A DNA stretch of 64,000 nt from Acerihabitans sp035013185. GTDB lineage: Bacteria; Pseudomonadota; Gammaproteobacteria; Enterobacterales; Enterobacteriaceae. Of this stretch, positions 17,535 through 27,227 are shown one piece after another (position 1 is the first letter of the stretch; the number at the start of each line of letters is the position of its first letter). The stretch lies in assembly GCF_035013185.1 (NCBI RefSeq), contig NZ_JAYGJO010000007.1, forward strand, positions 139,656 through 203,655, in the 5' to 3' direction. The notes beneath the pieces are model-generated. The model saw only the letters and a list, made by a program, of their open reading frames with translations, was not told the origin of the DNA and searched no databases. The position numbers and the translations under genes are program-made.

Positions 17535-20500
17535 TAGAACGTGGTAAATTTCGCTCTTTAACCTTGGTTAACTGGAATGGGTTTTTTGCCCGCACCTTTG
17601 ATCTGGATACCTTGGTCACCACCCTGTCCGGTGGTAATGGTGCGGGAAAGTCGACTGCCATGGCGGCCTTTATTACCGCACTGATTCCGGATTTGACGTT
17701 ACTGCATTTCCGTAATACCACCGAAGCCGGCGCCACCAGTGGCTCCCGCGATAAGGGACTGCATGGCAAGCTGCGCGCCGGGGTATGTTATGCGGCGTTG
17801 GATGTGGTCAATTCCCGCCATCAGCGCGTGCTGGTCGGCGTGCGATTGCAACAAATCGCCGGGCGCGATCGTAAGGTAGATATCAAACCCTTTATGATCC
17901 AGGGCCTACCCATCGCCACACAACCGACGGAGATCCTCACCCAGATCGTGGGGGAACGCCAGGCTCGGGTGTTAAGCCTACAGGAGCTAAAAGAACGACT
18001 GGAAGAACACGAAGGCGTGCAGTTTAAAGTATTTAACTCGATTACTGATTACCACTCTTTGATGTTCGATCTGGGGGTGATTCCCAGGCGCCTGCGTTCA
18101 GCTGCCGATCGCAGCAAATATTACCGGCTAATCGAAGCGTCGTTGTACGGCGGTATCTCCAGTGCCATCACGCGCTCGCTACGCGACTATCTGCTGCCGG
18201 AAAATGGCGGCGTGCGCAAAGCCTTCCAGGACATGGAAGCCGCGCTGCGGGAAAACCGCATGACGCTGGAAGCCATCAGAGTCACCCAGTCTGATCGTGA
18301 CCTGTTTAAACACCTCATTTGTGAAGCGACATCCTATGTGGCGGCTGACTATATGCGCCATGCCAACGAGCGGCGTGTTAATCTCGACCGGACATTGGTA
18401 CTGCGCCGGGATCTGTTAGGTGGCCGCAAACAGCTAGGCGTTGAGCAGTATCGACATGTGGATATGGCCCGTGAACTGCTGGAAATTACCGCCAGTGAAT
18501 CGGACCTGGAAACTGATTATCAAGCTGCCAGCGACCATTTGAACCTGGTGCAAACCGCCATGCGCCAGCAGGAAAAAATCACCCGCTACCATGATGATAT
18601 CGACGAGTTGACCTTCCGACTCGAGGAACAAAACGAGGTAGTGGCCGAAGCCAGCGACATTCATCAGGACCACGAAGCGCGTGCCGAAGCCGCCGAGTTG
18701 GAAGTCGATGAGATCAAGAGCCAGTTAGCGGATTACCAGCAGGCGCTTGATGTACAGCAAACCCGAGCGATTCAATATCAGCAGGCGCTGCAGGCGCTCG
18801 AACGCGTACGCGAATTATGCGCCTTGCCCGAACTGTCCGCCGACGACGCCGAACAAGAATTGGCGCTATTCCAGGCCCGTGAACGGGAAAAGACCGATGT
18901 GTTGCTGGGGCTGGAGCAAAAGCTAAGCGTTGCCCAGGCAGCGCATAGCCAGTTTGAACAAGCCTACGGGCTGGTGGTGAAAATCGCAGGACCCGTCAGT
19001 CGCGCCGAGTCGTGGCAAACCGCTCGGGACCTGCTGCGCGACGCGGCCTCACAGCAGCATCAGGCCGATCGGCTACAGGCCCTGCGCAGCCAGCTCGACG
19101 AGCTGGAACAACGTCTGCGTGAGCAGCAGGAAGCACAGCGCTTGTTGGCTGAGTTCAATAAACGCGCCGGCACCGATTATCCGCCGGAACAGTTGGAAAT
19201 AGCCCAGCAAGAGTTGGATGCTCGGGTCGATGCACTGTCGGTGACGGTCTCGGAGGCCGGCGAACGGCGTATGGGGCTGCGTCAGGATCTGGAACAACTG
19301 TTGCAGCGGCTGCAATTGCTGACGCAGCGCGCGCCAGCCTGGCTGGCGGCGCAGGATGCGTTAACCCTACTGGGCGAGCAGAGCGGCGAAATCTTGGAAA
19401 GCGGCTCCCAGGTTACCGAGGTGATGCAACAACTGCTGGAGCACGAGCGCGAAACGACCGTCGAACGTGACGAAGTGGCCGGCGCCAAACGCATCCTGGA
19501 GGAGCAAATCGAGCGATTGAGCCATCCGGGCGGCAGCGAAGACCTGAGGTTGGCTACGTTGGCGGAACGCTTCGGCGGCGTTTTGCTATCGGAAATCTAC
19601 GATGATGTGACTTTCGACGACGCGCCTTATTTCTCCGCGTTATACGGCCCGTCGCGCCAAGCCATTGTGGTGCCGGATTTATCACGCATTCGCGATCAGC
19701 TAGATGGGTTGGATGAGTGCCCGGACGATCTTTATCTCATTGAGGGTGACCCCCAATCCTTCGATGACAGCGTGTTTGGTATTGAAGAATTAGAACGCGC
19801 GGTACTGGTTAAAGTAGCCGATCGTCAGTGGCGTTATTCCCGCTTCCCCGCCGTGCCGTTATTTGGTCGCGCAGCGCGCGAGAATCGTTTGGAGAGCCTC
19901 AACGCCGAGCGTGACGAACTGGCTGAGCGTTATGCCACGTTATCGTTCGACGTGCAGAAAATTCAGCGACTGCATCAGGCTTTTGGGCGTTTTGTCGGCA
20001 CACATCTGGCCGTGGCTTTTGAAGACGACCCAGAGGCGGAAATTCGGCGTTTGACCAGCCGGCGCGGCGAGTTGGAGCGGCAACTGGCTGATTATGAAGG
20101 CCAGTCACAGCAGCACAAACAGCAATATGAGCAGGCACGGGAATCACTGGGCCTGCTTAACCGGCTGATACCGCGCATTTCCCTGTTAGGGGATGAGCAA
20201 CTGGAAGACCGGCACGAGAGCGTACGGGCCGAGTGGGAAGACGCCCAGGATGCGGTGCGCTATTTGCAACAGCATCGTAGCGCGCTAAACCAGCTGGAAC
20301 CCATGGTTGCGGTGCTGCAAAACGATCCGCAACAACATGAACAGCTGTTGGCGGATTATCAACAGGCACAGCAAGCGCAACGCCAGGCCAAGCAGCAGGC
20401 TTTCGCTCTGACCGAAGTCATCCAGCGGCGTGCCCATTTCAGTTACTCCGATTCCGCAGGAATGTTGACGGAAAACTCAGATCTCAATGACAAGCTGCGC

Positions 20501-21988
20501 CAGCGGCTTGAACAAGCGGAAACTGAGCGCAGCCGCGCGCGGGAGGCATTGCGCCAGCATCAGGCACAGCTTACGCAACTTAACCAGGTATTGGCTTCGC
20601 TCAAAAGCGCCTATGACGCCAAGCGCGACATGTACCAGGAACTGACTCAGGAGTTAAAGGATATCGGTGTGCAGGCCGATGCAAATGCTGAAGCGCGCGC
20701 TAAAGAACGGCGGGACCATCTGCACGCCGCCCTGGGACAAAATCGTACCCGTCGTAATCAGCTCGAAAAGCAACTGACACTGTGCGAAACGGAAATGGGC
20801 GCCCTGCGCAAGCAACTCAACAAGCTTGAGCGGGAATATTACCAGATGCGCGAGCAGGTGGTCACTGCAAAAGCCGGCTGGTGCGCCGTGATGCGCCTGG
20901 TCAGGGATAACGGCGTCGAACGCCGGCTACACCGGCGCGAACTGGCCTACATGGAAGCGGATGATTTACGTTCCATGTCCGACAAAGCACTGGGGGCGCT
21001 GCGCCTGGCCGTGGCCGACAATGAACATTTACGTGATGTGTTGCGGTTATCCGAAGATCCTAAGCGGCCAGAGCGTAAAATCCAGTTTTTTATCGCAGTC
21101 TATCAACATCTGCGTGAGCGTATTCGTCAGGACATCATTCGTACCGACGATCCGGTGGATGCTATCGAACAGATGGAAATTGAGCTGGGTCGGTTAACGG
21201 AAGAGCTGACCGCCCGCGAACAAAAACTGGCTATCAGTTCGCGCAGCGTAGCCAACATTATCCGCAAAACCATTCAGCGCGAGCAGAACCGTATTCGCAT
21301 GTTGAATCAGGGACTGCAAACGGTTAGCTTCGGCCAGGTGAAAAGCGTGCGGCTCAATGTGAATGTGCGCGAAGCCCATGCAACCTTGCTGGACGTCTTG
21401 GGTGAACAGCAAGAGCAGCATCAGGATTTGTTTAGCAGCATACGTCTGACCTTCTCGGAAGCGCTCGCAAAATTATATCAACGGTTAAATCCGCAAATTG
21501 ATATGGGCCAGCGTACACCGCAGACGATTGGCGAAGAACTGCTCGATTACCGTAATTACCTTGAAATGGAGGTTGAGGTCAATCGTGGTGCCGACGGTTG
21601 GCTGCGCGCCGAGAGTGGGGCGTTATCCACCGGTGAAGCCATTGGTACCGGTATGTCAATACTGGTGATGGTGGTGCAAAGCTGGGAAGATGAATCCAGC
21701 CGCTTGCGCGGTAAGGATATATCCCCCTGCCGCTTGTTGTTCCTTGACGAGGCGGCGCGGCTTGACGCCAAATCCATTGCCACGTTATTCGAGCTCTGTG
21801 ACCGTTTACAAATGCAACTGATTATCGCCGCGCCGGAAAATATCAGTCCGGAGAAAGGCACCACCTATAAGCTAGTGCGTAAGGTATTCAATAATCAAGA
21901 ACATGTGCATGTGGTGGGGTTGAGGGGATTTGGCACGGACGTGCCGGCGATTCCTGTGCCCGCTACCGCGTCGGAAACCATGGAATAG
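17531..21988 (+). CDS. mukB: condensin SMC-like ATPase MukB
   Basis: Large SMC-like ATPase that dimerises through a hinge and, with MukEF, organises the chromosome and interacts with topoisomerase IV. The 1485 residues match E. coli (1486). The head motifs are Walker A GGNGAGKSTAM near residue 34, the ABC signature LSTGEAIGTG near 1364, and Walker B LLFLDEAARLD near 1403. Between them are two long coiled-coil stretches (about 300-600 and 850-1150, rich in Gln, Glu and Leu) flanking a globular hinge around 640-780. It ends the muk operon. The partner protein gene matP is also in this window (48705-49166). Confidence 0.98.
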   Translation: MIERGKFRSLTLVNWNGFFARTFDLDTLVTTLSGGNGAGKSTAMAAFITALIPDLTLLHFRNTTEAGATSGSRDKGLHGKLRAGVCYAALDVVNSRHQRVLVGVRLQQIAGRDRKVDIKPFMIQGLPIATQPTEILTQIVGERQARVLSLQELKERLEEHEGVQFKVFNSITDYHSLMFDLGVIPRRLRSAADRSKYYRLIEASLYGGISSAITRSLRDYLLPENGGVRKAFQDMEAALRENRMTLEAIRVTQSDRDLFKHLICEATSYVAADYMRHANERRVNLDRTLVLRRDLLGGRKQLGVEQYRHVDMARELLEITASESDLETDYQAASDHLNLVQTAMRQQEKITRYHDDIDELTFRLEEQNEVVAEASDIHQDHEARAEAAELEVDEIKSQLADYQQALDVQQTRAIQYQQALQALERVRELCALPELSADDAEQELALFQAREREKTDVLLGLEQKLSVAQAAHSQFEQAYGLVVKIAGPVSRAESWQTARDLLRDAASQQHQADRLQALRSQLDELEQRLREQQEAQRLLAEFNKRAGTDYPPEQLEIAQQELDARVDALSVTVSEAGERRMGLRQDLEQLLQRLQLLTQRAPAWLAAQDALTLLGEQSGEILESGSQVTEVMQQLLEHERETTVERDEVAGAKRILEEQIERLSHPGGSEDLRLATLAERFGGVLLSEIYDDVTFDDAPYFSALYGPSRQAIVVPDLSRIRDQLDGLDECPDDLYLIEGDPQSFDDSVFGIEELERAVLVKVADRQWRYSRFPAVPLFGRAARENRLESLNAERDELAERYATLSFDVQKIQRLHQAFGRFVGTHLAVAFEDDPEAEIRRLTSRRGELERQLADYEGQSQQHKQQYEQARESLGLLNRLIPRISLLGDEQLEDRHESVRAEWEDAQDAVRYLQQHRSALNQLEPMVAVLQNDPQQHEQLLADYQQAQQAQRQAKQQAFALTEVIQRRAHFSYSDSAGMLTENSDLNDKLRQRLEQAETERSRAREALRQHQAQLTQLNQVLASLKSAYDAKRDMYQELTQELKDIGVQADANAEARAKERRDHLHAALGQNRTRRNQLEKQLTLCETEMGALRKQLNKLEREYYQMREQVVTAKAGWCAVMRLVRDNGVERRLHRRELAYMEADDLRSMSDKALGALRLAVADNEHLRDVLRLSEDPKRPERKIQFFIAVYQHLRERIRQDIIRTDDPVDAIEQMEIELGRLTEELTAREQKLAISSRSVANIIRKTIQREQNRIRMLNQGLQTVSFGQVKSVRLNVNVREAHATLLDVLGEQQEQHQDLFSSIRLTFSEALAKLYQRLNPQIDMGQRTPQTIGEELLDYRNYLEMEVEVNRGADGWLRAESGALSTGEAIGTGMSILVMVVQSWEDESSRLRGKDISPCRLLFLDEAARLDAKSIATLFELCDRLQMQLIIAAPENISPEKGTTYKLVRKVFNNQEHVHVVGLRGFGTDVPAIPVPATASETME

Positions 21989-22003
21989 TCAGTCTGGATC
22001 AAG

Positions 22004-22049
22004 ACCCTGTGGCAGGTGAGGAGAGCACCCCCCGCCACCGCCACAGGGT
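22004..22049 (+). terminator. hairpin after mukB, probable end of the muk operon
   Basis: ACCCTGTGGC (22004-22013) pairs perfectly with GCCACAGGGT (22040-22049), 15 bases after the mukB stop. The loop is long and the following TTGGCCTTTA has only a short T-run, so it may need Rho or serve mainly to stabilise the 3' end. Confidence 0.5.
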
Positions 22050-22410
22050 GTTGGCCTTTATTCCCGCAGTGTCGCTGTATACAAAATCTGCTTTACCTAG
22101 GCATCAGGATGCGAGGCGTTGGTTTATCCACTGATCTGCAGCCAGGTGGCGCGTAACGCTTCCCCCCTTCATCATGACGTAAAAACAACCTCTTACACAT
22201 TGCCAACCTACCGCTGACCTGTCGAGCGAGGCAAACCAGAAGAAGACTAGGGTGGTGAATGTTGTCTATGCCCATGAAGTGGCACTTTTCTTTACCATTA
22301 AGCTTCATTTGTACAGCGCGGTTTTGTCATTCTGCTTATATACTAGGGTTTAAATGAGTGTAAAGAAAAACAGCATAATAATTAACAATTCTGTATACAG
22401 GGGACAAGGG
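22050..22410. other. spacer between mukB and ldtD
   Basis: I find no gene here. The short minus-strand frame at 22093-22308 has no recognisable features. The stretch before ldtD is AT-rich (TATATACTAGGG at about 22338) and probably holds its promoter. Confidence 0.4.
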
Positions 22411-24210
22411 ATGTTACGGACCAATACTGTGTTATGGCGACGTACGGTTACCAGCTGCCTGCTGGCATTGACCCTGATTCCACTGATAGGCGCACAAGCG
22501 CAGGTGACGACGGCGCCTATCCTGCCCAATACCCAGAGCCTGGGCCATAGCCGCGCTGCGTTGTCGACGGTACTACCCGCAGGCATCAAACCTTATTATG
22601 CAGGTCAACTGGCGGCGATCTATGCTGCCCGACATAATCAACCACTGTGGCGAGATCGCACCGCCGTCCAGCAATTTCAGCAGCAACTGGCGGAGTTAGC
22701 CTTGTCTGGCGTACAGCCGCAGTTCATTACCTGGACCCAATGGCTGACCAACCCCAATATCAGCCCGATAGGACGTGATATTATCCTGTCTGATGCCATG
22801 CTGGGCTACCTGCAGTATGTCTCCGGGGTTGAGAAAAACGGCGAAACCTGGCTGTATGGCAATAGTGCTTATCGTCTGGCACCGCCGCCGGCACCGGCGG
22901 TCGAACATTGGTTACATGCAGTGGACGATGGCGGCATCCTGCAGTTTATTGCCAGCCTGGCGCCACAGCATCCGCAATATCTCAAAATGCATCAGGCCTT
23001 GAAAACGATGCTTACGCAGACCCGTCCGTGGCCGCAGCTTACTGGTAAGGATAGTCTGCGCCCTGGTCAGCTCAGCGACGACATTCCGGCGCTGCGTGAC
23101 ATTCTGCGCCGCAGCGGTATGTTAAGCGCCGAGCCGTCATCCCCATTGCCTACGGCTGACAGTGTGCCGGCAGATGTACGGACTAGCCCGCCGCTGAGTG
23201 CTGCCCAGCAATCGGTAGTGGTCAGTCCGGCCGCTGATTCGCTCAATCCATCCCCCTCGACCTCTGATCCGGCGGTGGTCGCCACCGTTGATCCACAAGA
23301 TAAGGTCTTTTCGCCTGACCTGGTGGAGGCGGTCAAACGTTTTCAGAGCTGGCAGGGGTTGACCGCCGATGGCATTATCGGTCGCCAGACTCGCGACTGG
23401 CTCAACGTCTCGCCACAGACGCGGGTCACGCTGTTGGCGCTTAACATTCAGCGTTTGCGGTTATTGAACAATCGGATCTTGACCGGCATTCAGGTGAATA
23501 TTCCCAATTACTCCCTTGTGTATTATCAGCAGGGTAACAAAGTGCTGTCTTCCCGGGTGATCGTCGGCCGACCGAGCCGAAAAACCCCCTTGATGCGAAG
23601 CGCGCTCAGCAGCGTGGTGCTTAATCCCCCGTGGAATGTGCCCGAATCCCTGGTGCGTCAGGACATCATTCCTAAAGCCATGCACGATGCAGGTTATCTA
23701 CAGCGTAATGGTTTTGTCGTATTATCGGGCTGGAGCGGTGACGTGGAGGCGATTGATCCAGACACGCTGAATTGGGGAATAATCTCCCCCGCACATTTCC
23801 CTTTCCGTTTGCGCCAGTCTCCCGGTGCTAATAATGCCCTTGGGCGCTATAAGTTCAATATGCCCAGTTCGGATGCTATCTACCTGCACGATACGCCCAA
23901 TCACAACTTGTTCTCAAATGATATGCGGGCACTGAGTTCTGGCTGTGTCAGGGTCAATAAAGCCTCGGATTTGGCCAATATGCTGCTACAAGACGCCGGC
24001 TGGGGCAATACCCGGGTCAGTGAGACCCTTGAACAGGGTAATACCACTTATGTCTCTATTCGTCATCGGATTCCGGTAAATCTGTTTTATCTCACGGCCT
24101 GGGTGGCGGACGATGGAAAACCGCAGTTCCGCACAGATATTTACAATTATGATACGTCGATAAAGTTGGGTGCCAAAAGTCTGCCCACGGCGGAGCGACT
24201 GCTGCAATAA
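22411..24210 (+). CDS. ldtD: L,D-transpeptidase LdtD (YcbB)
   Basis: Periplasmic enzyme that makes 3-3 (meso-DAP to meso-DAP) cross-links in peptidoglycan, important during envelope stress and for beta-lactam tolerance. I prefer the ATG at 22411, preceded by AGGGGACAAGGG, because it starts directly at a signal peptide (LLALTLIPLIGAQA); an ATG 19 codons upstream is possible. Order: signal peptide, scaffold domain, a Pro/Ser/Thr-rich linker (about 235-290), peptidoglycan-binding repeat (FQSWQGLTADGIIGRQTRDWL), and the YkuD domain with HDTPNHNLF and the catalytic Cys in SSGCVRVNKA near residue 511. The linker is unlike that of E. coli; the rest aligns well. Confidence 0.95.
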   Translation: MLRTNTVLWRRTVTSCLLALTLIPLIGAQAQVTTAPILPNTQSLGHSRAALSTVLPAGIKPYYAGQLAAIYAARHNQPLWRDRTAVQQFQQQLAELALSGVQPQFITWTQWLTNPNISPIGRDIILSDAMLGYLQYVSGVEKNGETWLYGNSAYRLAPPPAPAVEHWLHAVDDGGILQFIASLAPQHPQYLKMHQALKTMLTQTRPWPQLTGKDSLRPGQLSDDIPALRDILRRSGMLSAEPSSPLPTADSVPADVRTSPPLSAAQQSVVVSPAADSLNPSPSTSDPAVVATVDPQDKVFSPDLVEAVKRFQSWQGLTADGIIGRQTRDWLNVSPQTRVTLLALNIQRLRLLNNRILTGIQVNIPNYSLVYYQQGNKVLSSRVIVGRPSRKTPLMRSALSSVVLNPPWNVPESLVRQDIIPKAMHDAGYLQRNGFVVLSGWSGDVEAIDPDTLNWGIISPAHFPFRLRQSPGANNALGRYKFNMPSSDAIYLHDTPNHNLFSNDMRALSSGCVRVNKASDLANMLLQDAGWGNTRVSETLEQGNTTYVSIRHRIPVNLFYLTAWVADDGKPQFRTDIYNYDTSIKLGAKSLPTAERLLQ

Positions 24211-24363
24211 GTTGATGAACCCATGAGAATTAGCTGAAGCCGGGTTATTTATGACCCGGTGCAGCGTTTGTGCATCTTCACATAGCTTGACAATCGGTGG
24301 GTTGACTGCGCCAATAACTGCGGTTATGGTTCACGACGGTGCACATAGGGTGTGCAAATCGTT

Positions 24364-24396
24364 ATACCCGTCATTTTTCAAGCTGCAGGTGGGTAT
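24364..24396. repeat. ERIC-derived element reduced to its two ends
   Basis: ATACCCGTC begins and GGGTAT ends a 33-base stretch that contains the left-end sequence TTCAAGCTGCAGGTG of the enterobacterial ERIC repeat. The middle of the roughly 120-base element is missing. It lies 30 bases before the mepK start. Confidence 0.5.
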
Positions 24397-24426
24397 AGTC
24401 TTCTTACGCCAATTGGTTATTTACCC

Positions 24427-24975
24427 ATGGATCACATAAATCATCGTCGACGCAGGTTGCTGGCATTAAGTTGCACCGCTCTGGGTTTGGCCGTGTTACC
24501 GCAGACCTCCTTCGCTATGCTTTCCACACCTAGACCGCGGATCCTCACACTCAATAATGTGAATACCGGCGAGTCGTTAAAAGCCGAATTTTTTAACGGT
24601 AAAGGGTATAATCCAGCGGAGCTATCGCGATTGAACCACTTTTTCCGTGATTATCGAGCAGAAAAAGTGACGAAAATTGACCCACGCCTGTTTGACCATC
24701 TCTATCGGTTGCAAGTGTTGCTGGGTACCCATAAACCGGTACAGCTGATTTCCGGCTATCGTTCGCGTGAAACCAACAGAGAACTGCGCGCGAGCAGTTC
24801 AGGTGTTGCCAAACACAGTTACCATACGCTCGGTAAAGCGATGGATTTCCATATCGAAGGAACGCAACTGGCTAATATTCGCAAAGCAGCCCTAAAGCTA
24901 CGGATGGGCGGCGTCGGTTATTATCCCAGCAGTAATTTTGTTCATATTGATACCGGCCCGGTAAGAACGTGGTAA
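24427..24975 (+). CDS. mepK: peptidoglycan endopeptidase MepK (YcbK)
   Basis: Murein endopeptidase of the DUF882/M15-like group that in E. coli cleaves 3-3 cross-links, the bonds made by LdtD, its neighbour here. The start at 24427 (MDHINHRRRRLLALSC) gives 182 residues, the same as E. coli; an upstream frame runs through the ERIC remnant. The N-terminus has a twin-arginine motif (HRRRRLLAL) followed by a hydrophobic stretch and SFA, as expected for Tat export. Zinc ligands lie in SYHTLGKAMDFH near residues 130-141 and in FVHIDTGPVRTW at the end. Confidence 0.95.
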   Translation: MDHINHRRRRLLALSCTALGLAVLPQTSFAMLSTPRPRILTLNNVNTGESLKAEFFNGKGYNPAELSRLNHFFRDYRAEKVTKIDPRLFDHLYRLQVLLGTHKPVQLISGYRSRETNRELRASSSGVAKHSYHTLGKAMDFHIEGTQLANIRKAALKLRMGGVGYYPSSNFVHIDTGPVRTW

Positions 24976-25054
24976 AAGCGTTGGTCGCTTTGGCCTGGTT
25001 TTGTTATCCGGCTGACGGAATCAACACTTTTACGTTAGGTTTTAACGGAGCATC

Positions 25055-25684
25055 ATGAAATACCACATTATTCCGGTTACCGCCTTCAGCCAGAACTGCA
25101 CTTTAGTCTGGTGTGACAAAACCGGCGACGCGGCGCTGGTCGATCCCGGTGGTGAAGCAGCAAAGCTGATCGCTGCGGTGGCAGATCGTCCCGTGACGAT
25201 CACGCAAATTTTATTGACTCATGGTCATTTGGATCATGTGGGCGCGGCGGCGGAACTTGCTGCGCATTATGGCGTGCCAATCGTTGGCCCACAGCGGGAA
25301 GATGCCTTTTTGCTGGCCAGTTTACCGGAACAAAGCCGGATGTTTGGTTTGGACAATTGTCAGCCCTTTACGCCGGATCGCTGGCTGGAGGAGGGGGATG
25401 TCGTGTCGCTGGGTGAAGAGCGGTTCGCCGTTTTACACTGCCCGGGCCATACCCCCGGTCATATTGTGTTTTACAACCGTCAGGCGCAGCTTATCTTGAT
25501 GGGTGATGTGTTGTTTTATGGTGGCGTGGGCCGCAGCGATTTTCCTCGTGGCAACCATCAGGCGTTAATTAATGCCATTCGCACCAAACTGCTGCCCCTA
25601 GGGGATGATATCGAATTTATTCCTGGCCACGGGCCGATGTCCACCCTCGGTCATGAGCGGCAGACCAACCCCTTCCTGAGATAA
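25055..25684 (+). CDS. gloC: type II glyoxalase-like metallohydrolase GloC (YcbL)
   Basis: Metallo-beta-lactamase-fold hydroxyacylglutathione hydrolase acting on S-lactoylglutathione, a side route of methylglyoxal detoxification; mgsA, which makes methylglyoxal, is also in this window. The 209 residues include the binuclear metal motif THGHLDHVG near residue 54, HCPGHTPGHIVF near 130, the bridging aspartate in MGDVLFYGGVGRSD, and the final PGHGPMSTLG. The ycbK-ycbL-aspC order is conserved, with aspC on the opposite strand. Slightly shorter than E. coli (215). Confidence 0.95.
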   Translation: MKYHIIPVTAFSQNCTLVWCDKTGDAALVDPGGEAAKLIAAVADRPVTITQILLTHGHLDHVGAAAELAAHYGVPIVGPQREDAFLLASLPEQSRMFGLDNCQPFTPDRWLEEGDVVSLGEERFAVLHCPGHTPGHIVFYNRQAQLILMGDVLFYGGVGRSDFPRGNHQALINAIRTKLLPLGDDIEFIPGHGPMSTLGHERQTNPFLR

Positions 25685-25697
25685 CCCACTGGGGGCA

Positions 25698-25769
25698 GTT
25701 ATGCATGGGGAAACTATGCATGAGGCCACTATGAATGGGGCAACTATGCCAGGCGCATAGCTGCCCCAT
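25698..25769. repeat. 15-bp minisatellite ending in a long hairpin, gloC-aspC spacer
   Basis: Four tandem copies of a 15-base unit close to ACTATGCATGGGGCA begin at about 25698; the TATG core recurs at 25700, 25715, 25730 and 25745, exactly every 15 bases. The last copies pair with the sequence that follows: 25735-25749 with 25755-25769 (ATGGGGCA-CTATGC against GCATAG-TGCCCCAT) with one mismatch and a five-base loop. A second stem, AATCGCC/GGCGATT, follows at 25779-25796. Together they may stop convergent transcription, though no T-run follows. Confidence 0.75.
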
Positions 25770-25824
25770 GTCAACGACAATCGCCGAAGGGCGATTACGT
25801 CAATGACTTATCTGCCCGCGTAGC

Positions 25825-27015
25825 TCAGAGCACCGCGACTATGGCTTCGCATAACTGGGCCATGTTGTCCGGTGTCATGCCGGCGACATTGACCCGGCCG
25901 GAGTTCACGGCATAAACGCCAAATTCACCGCGCAGACGCAGTACCTGCTCTTTGGTCAGGCCGCTAAACGAGAACATGCCGTTTTGCTCCTTAATAAAGC
26001 TGAAATCCTGTTGGGCACCTTTTTCCTTTAGCGTTGAAACAAACAGCTGACGCATACGCTGAATACGCTGGCGCATTTCAGTCAGTTCTTGTTCCCATAA
26101 CGCCTTCAATGCCTCGTTGTCCAAAATGGTGGCCACAATGGCGGCGCCGTGAGCCGGGGGATTGGAGTAGTTGGCGCGAATACAGGATTTTAGCTGGCTA
26201 AAGACCTTATCAGCCGTTTCAGCATCTGCCGCGACCAAGGTACAGGCACCGACACGCTCGTTGTAGAGGCCAAAGTTTTTCGAATACGAGCTGGCGATAA
26301 TCATTTCATCATGGTGTTGGGTAAAGATACGCAAACCTTCAGCATCCTCTTCCAGACCGCGGGCAAAACCCTGATAGGCAAAATCGAATAACGGTAACCA
26401 ACCCTTAGTATGCGATAATTCGGCCAGAACGCGCCACTGAGCAGCTGTGGGATCAATGCCTGTGGGATTATGGCAGCAGCCATGGAATAGCACCACGTCG
26501 CCAGCCTGGGCATCCTGCAGGCTGTTAAGCATGCCATCAAAGTCCAGTGTATGTTGCGTCGCATCGTAATAAGCGTAATCGGCAGTGTCTAAACCCACGG
26601 CAGCAAAAATATTTTTATGGTTAGGCCAGGTGGGATTACTGATCCAGACCCGCTTGGTGCGGGTGTTTTTAGCCAGGAAATCAGCGGCAACGCGCAAGCC
26701 GCCGGTGCCGCCTGGGGTTTGCGCAGTGCGGGCGCGTTTAGCGCTGATAAGGGCGCTGTCGGCGCCAAACAACAAGGTCTGGGTACAGTGGCCGAACGCG
26801 GGCAAACCGTCGATGCCAAGATAATTTTTACTGGTTTCGTTTTCCAACAAGAACTGTTCGGCTTTTTTAACGCTGGTTAATACCGGGGTACGGCCGGTTT
26901 CATCTTTATACACCCCAATGCCTAAATTGATTTTATTCTGGCGGTCATCAGTGCGAAAAATATCAAGTAATCCAAGAATAGGATCGGCGGCGGCTAAAGG
27001 AATATTTTCAAACAT
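25825..27015 (-). CDS. aspC: aspartate aminotransferase
   Basis: PLP enzyme that interconverts aspartate and oxaloacetate, and also acts on aromatic amino acids. The start at 27015 (MFENIPLAAADPILGLLD) gives 396 residues, identical to E. coli; 12 upstream codons in frame are not conserved. The PLP lysine is in SSYSKNFGLYNERVG, the substrate-binding region is GCCHNPTGIDPT, and the carboxylate arginine lies near PPAHGA/VNVAGM. It stands downstream of ompF on the same strand with a terminator between them, and has its own promoter by inference. Confidence 0.97.
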   Translation of the reverse strand: MFENIPLAAADPILGLLDIFRTDDRQNKINLGIGVYKDETGRTPVLTSVKKAEQFLLENETSKNYLGIDGLPAFGHCTQTLLFGADSALISAKRARTAQTPGGTGGLRVAADFLAKNTRTKRVWISNPTWPNHKNIFAAVGLDTADYAYYDATQHTLDFDGMLNSLQDAQAGDVVLFHGCCHNPTGIDPTAAQWRVLAELSHTKGWLPLFDFAYQGFARGLEEDAEGLRIFTQHHDEMIIASSYSKNFGLYNERVGACTLVAADAETADKVFSQLKSCIRANYSNPPAHGAAIVATILDNEALKALWEQELTEMRQRIQRMRQLFVSTLKEKGAQQDFSFIKEQNGMFSFSGLTKEQVLRLRGEFGVYAVNSGRVNVAGMTPDNMAQLCEAIVAVL

Positions 27016-27149
27016 GTTAGGCGATTCCAAAGGGTAACTAACGGTGAGCACAGAGTCTTATCAGGTTACCGCCAGACGATCGGTTTGCCAACCGTTTGCA
27101 ACAAAAAACACTGGAACGTGCGGGGATATTACTGCTGCTTATGACGCAT

Positions 27150-27176
27150 AAAAAAAGCGGGGTGGAAACCCCGCTT
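27150..27176 (-). terminator. rho-independent terminator of ompF
   Basis: On the minus strand AGCGGGG and CCCCGCT pair around a short loop and run into TTTTTTTATG. It lies about 50 bases after the ompF stop and before aspC. Confidence 0.9.
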
Positions 27177-27227
27177 TTCATCTTTACCTGTGGCAGAAAA
27201 GGACGCTGCCAGTAAAGCTACGTCAAC

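Noticed and set aside
22093..22308. Short minus-strand frame between mukB and ldtD
   Set aside because: No start signal, no conservation that I recognise, composition like non-coding sequence.
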